From: Oscillospiraceae bacterium
Lineage (GTDB): Bacteria; Bacillota; Clostridia; Oscillospirales; CAG-272
NCBI GenBank assembly: GCA_015063455.1
Contig: SVUC01000005.1
Coordinates: 1-39,829, forward strand
Reading direction: 5' to 3'
DNA: 39,829 bases
In this document: piece after piece, positions 36,812 to 39,829 of the stretch
How the letters are laid out: the number at the start of each line of letters is the position of its first letter
Position numbering within the stretch: position 1 is the stretch's first letter
The notes under the pieces: generated by a model
Seen by the model: only the letters and a program-made list of their open reading frames with translations
Told to the model about the DNA's origin: nothing
Databases searched by the model: none
Made by a program: the position numbers and the translations under genes

Positions 36812-36846
36812 GAGGCTTCAACTCCAACGGTCGAAGCCTCTTTTTA
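36812..36846. terminator. Rho-independent terminator
   Basis: GAGGCTTC...GAAGCCTCTTTTT. Confidence 0.75.
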
Positions 36847-36911
36847 CGATACTAATGAATTATTACACAATACTGCATTGAACCAGTAGAAATACCATAG
36901 TCAATTACAAT

Positions 36912-38000
36912 TTATTTTTTGAGGAAATCTATAAATCTCATCCAATCGTGACGTGACAAAAAATGTCCGTCAGGTCTGAGGTGATATCCGATATTCCCGT
37001 CAGCGAATCTGTCCCACGCCTCAGGTAGATTATCGGGATGTACAAATCCGTCAATTCCGAAAAGTTCCCACGCAGGAGATGCCGCTACACAGCACAGATA
37101 TTCCGACACGGGATCAGCCCAAGTATCTTCCGCGGCAGAGGCAACGTAAAGCTTTCTCGGAGCACAACACGCGAGAAGAAAGTGCTGGTCAAAGTAGGTA
37201 GATTCGGAATCCTCAACACTACTTGAAATCTCTGAGAAGTTCTTGCAGAACCAATACGAGAACTTTAAGTAGATCCGCGGAATCTTCTCGCCCTCTTTCC
37301 CTCTCGTTATTGCCGCACCGCAGCATCCCGAGTCGTTGGAAAAGATATGGGTGAATCTCTCATCGTTGGCACCTGCCCAAAGTGCAGTCTTGCCGAGGCG
37401 AGAATGTCCCATAACTCCTACTCTATCCGCATCAACACAATCAAGTGAAAGAAGATAATCGAGCACTCTTGATGCGGCATAAGCCCACATTCCGATCTTT
37501 CCGAAGCTATCGGGCTCACGCTGTCCGTCTGTAAAGTAATGTCGGGACATTTTCTCCTTGAATTCATCCTGACTTGAATCGGGAGCTATATCGCTAATTT
37601 GTATTTCAGCAACAATAACATTCTGTTCAAGTATCTCTTCAATCGGATAGTATTTCAGATAACCGAATGAAATGAACACAAGTGCAGGTAGCTTATTGTC
37701 AGCGGATGCGGAATTCGGAATCGTCACGCTGACAGGAAATGTAAACGACTCGCCGTACGGTGTCGGGAAAGATATATTGATCTTTCTGGTTTGTGCGAGT
37801 CCTCTGATATTGCTCTCGCAAGACACTTCTTCCCAAGTAGTTTCCCCGAGACTCGCGGGCATTTTGCCATAAACTTTATCCGAAAGAATAGCGAGCATTT
37901 CAGCTCGTCTTTCCGCAAAAATATCACGGGTTACCGCGCGCCCGTCATTCATAACGAGAAGAGACGGTAGTTTTCTTTCTTCAAGCATTTCGTTTATCAT
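36912..38000 (-). CDS. Alpha/beta hydrolase resembling CE15 glucuronoyl esterases, no signal peptide
   Basis: VGVMGHSRLGKTALWAGANDERFTHIFSNDSGCCGAAITRGKEGE; C-terminal RPDGHFLSRHDW. Confidence 0.75.
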   Translation of the reverse strand: MINEMLEERKLPSLLVMNDGRAVTRDIFAERRAEMLAILSDKVYGKMPASLGETTWEEVSCESNIRGLAQTRKINISFPTPYGESFTFPVSVTIPNSASADNKLPALVFISFGYLKYYPIEEILEQNVIVAEIQISDIAPDSSQDEFKEKMSRHYFTDGQREPDSFGKIGMWAYAASRVLDYLLSLDCVDADRVGVMGHSRLGKTALWAGANDERFTHIFSNDSGCCGAAITRGKEGEKIPRIYLKFSYWFCKNFSEISSSVEDSESTYFDQHFLLACCAPRKLYVASAAEDTWADPVSEYLCCVAASPAWELFGIDGFVHPDNLPEAWDRFADGNIGYHLRPDGHFLSRHDWMRFIDFLKK

Positions 38001-38029
38001 ATATTCTCTCCTGTTTATTCATTAACGTT

Positions 38030-38779
38030 TTAATCTCTGCGAAGCATTGTTTTTGCTATCGAGACAGGAAACACCTCAGCCGCACCACAGAAATACAAGT
38101 TTTTTGCAGCAGTACTCATCGTCGCACCTGTGGTGATTATGTCGTCGACCACTATGTATTTCCCACCGTTTTTCACCTTATCACGCTTAACAACTATAGT
38201 GGAATCCGCATTTTCTGCACGTTCACGCGGCGAAAGCGACTTCTGTTCTTCACCGTCAGTTCTCTCAAACAAGGTCACACACGGTATTCCGAGCTTTTTT
38301 GACATTTTCTCAGCGAGAAGTCTGCATTGGTCAAATCCAAGCAGATTCAGTTTCGCACGTGAACGGGGCGGATATGTTATAAGCCACTCGGAAATATCTA
38401 CTCCCGCACGGACAAACAACTTTCGCACCTCACGCGACAGCTCATCCGCGAAGAGATCCGCGTACTCACCGCGTTCCTTGAGTGCAAGGATCATTTTCTC
38501 GGTAATTCGGTCACTCTCACCAAACTTTCCATAGCCTTTATAAAACGTCAAAGAACAGTAAGAATAACCGCCGATCACCGTTTTTGTTCGAGCGGTATAA
38601 TCATTTTCACAGTTACAATTCATCACCTGTTTTCCGCAGATCGAGCATTTTTCAAAGCCTTCTGTGATGTATTTTTTGATACACTCGGAGCACAATGAGT
38701 ATTTCGAAGAAGGATTCTTTCTGCAAATCGAACACTCAGGCGGAAACAGCAGGTCAAGCAGTTTGGCAAAAAAATTCAT
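38030..38779 (-). CDS. ComF family protein (phosphoribosyltransferase domain with zinc fingers)
   Basis: CSICRKN...CSECIKK, CSICGKQVMNCNC; PRT motif YIVVDDIITTGATM. Confidence 0.9.
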   Translation of the reverse strand: MNFFAKLLDLLFPPECSICRKNPSSKYSLCSECIKKYITEGFEKCSICGKQVMNCNCENDYTARTKTVIGGYSYCSLTFYKGYGKFGESDRITEKMILALKERGEYADLFADELSREVRKLFVRAGVDISEWLITYPPRSRAKLNLLGFDQCRLLAEKMSKKLGIPCVTLFERTDGEEQKSLSPRERAENADSTIVVKRDKVKNGGKYIVVDDIITTGATMSTAAKNLYFCGAAEVFPVSIAKTMLRRD

Positions 38780-38838
38780 CTTTATATCGACTTCGTTTCT
38801 GTAAGAATACTGATTAACACATAATACATTATATCATG

Positions 38839-38872
38839 CAAAAAAGAGTTTCGCAAGCGCAAAACCCTTTTT
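38839..38872 (-). terminator. Terminator downstream of livF
   Basis: Minus strand AAAAAGGGTTTTGCGCTTGCGAAACTCTTTTTT, imperfect stem with T tract. Confidence 0.55.
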
Positions 38873-38897
38873 ATATGATTATGTTTTATTATACCTA

Positions 38898-39608
38898 TCA
38901 GCCGCCGAGATAAGCACGTCTGACGCTGTCACTCTTCTTGAGCTCTTCTCCTGTACCTGTGAGAGTTACCTCGCCTGTTTCAAGAACGTATGCTCTGTCA
39001 GCGATCGAGAGTGCCATTTGAGCATTCTGTTCAACAAGGAGGATCGTTGTTCCCGCTGCGTGAAGAGACTTGATGATATCGAATATCTGCTCAACAAGAA
39101 TAGGTGCAAGACCCATTGAAGGCTCGTCAAGCATCAGAAGCTTGGGATGGCTCATAAGCGCACGTCCCATGGCAAGCATCTGCTGCTCACCGCCCGAAAG
39201 AGTTCCTGCGATCTGCTTTACTCTCTCTTTAAGTCTCGGGAACTGTGTGAAAAGCATATCGAGATCCTTTTCGATTCCTGCCTTGGGCTGAGTGAACGCG
39301 CCCATCTCGAGATTTTCAAGAACGGTCATCTGCTGGAATATACGTCTTCCCTCGGGAACGTGAGCAAGTCCCATCTGAACGACCTTGTGCGGAGCAATAT
39401 TGGAAATATTCTTATTATCAAAAGTGATCGATCCCGTTTTGCTTCTGAGAAGTCCTGAGACAGTCTGAAGTATCGTACTTTTTCCCGCACCGTTTGCACC
39501 GATAAGTGTTACGATCTCACCCTCACCAACATCAAACGAAACTCCCTGTATCGCGTGGATAGCGCCGTAATACACGTTGATATTATCAACTTTAAGAATA
39601 GTATTCAT
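38898..39608 (-). CDS. livF: Branched-chain amino acid ABC transporter ATP-binding protein LivF
   Basis: GANGAGKSTILQTVSGLLR; LSGGEQQMLAMGRALMSHPKLLMLDEPSMGLAP; VEQNAQMALSIADRAYVLETG. Confidence 0.93.
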   Translation of the reverse strand: MNTILKVDNINVYYGAIHAIQGVSFDVGEGEIVTLIGANGAGKSTILQTVSGLLRSKTGSITFDNKNISNIAPHKVVQMGLAHVPEGRRIFQQMTVLENLEMGAFTQPKAGIEKDLDMLFTQFPRLKERVKQIAGTLSGGEQQMLAMGRALMSHPKLLMLDEPSMGLAPILVEQIFDIIKSLHAAGTTILLVEQNAQMALSIADRAYVLETGEVTLTGTGEELKKSDSVRRAYLGG

Positions 39609-39622
39609 TTCGTTTCCACCTC

Positions 39623-39829
39623 TCATTCGTGATGCTTTCCAAGGTATGCTTCAATAACGGTCGGATTGTTCTGGATCTCCTCGGGAGTACCCTTTGCAAT
39701 GATCCTTCCGTAGTTGAGAACAATGATACCTTCGCAGATACCCATAACGAGATTCATATCGTGCTCGATCAGGAGAACTGCGATATGGAATCGTTCTCTG
39801 ATCTTTTGAATGTTTTCATAAGATCAGCG
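39623..39829 (-). CDS. livG: Branched-chain amino acid ABC transporter ATP-binding protein LivG, C-terminal fragment (runs off window; apparent frameshift at edge)
   Basis: [65 protein letters not shown]; in-frame TGA at 39824-39826. Confidence 0.85.

Overview
The window is a chromosomal segment of a spore-forming Clostridia-type bacterium (Firmicutes gene content, compact operons). Contents from left to right: the C-terminus of a 2-oxoacid dehydrogenase E1-beta-like protein; an XRE regulator divergent from an orphan glycyl radical enzyme (GRE1); an SLH-domain surface protein; an SGNH hydrolase; a beta-lactamase-fold serine hydrolase with acidic DEDGNP repeats; a minus-strand array of 15 closely spaced genes (cdaA-cdaR-FAD oxidoreductase-rseC-recJ-relA/spoT-dtd-hemZ-udk-like-yabM-mazG-S4-yabP-yabQ-divIC); a P-loop ATPase followed by a four-subunit 2-oxoacid:ferredoxin oxidoreductase; a DUF4830-like protein; a GH78-like gene bounded by 59-bp direct repeats that contain a tRNA-Glu 3' end and its terminator; a tRNA-Met/Glu/Glu operon; a second GRE with its radical-SAM activase; spoIIR; an ECF sigma/anti-sigma pair; a CE15-like esterase; comF; and livF plus the end of livG. 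The most notable observations are: (1) the putative tRNA-Glu-associated GH78 insertion with a 59-bp perfect repeat; (2) a 46-nt structured repeat pair beside it; (3) GRE1, whose thiyl-site motif is GCNQ instead of GCxE and which has no neighbouring activase; (4) strong candidate sigma-E (yabP) and sigma-F (spoIIR) promoters; (5) an apparent 1-nt frameshift in livG at the window edge. No CRISPR array, transposase or integrase was seen. All assignments come from reading translations and motifs by eye; no database search was run.
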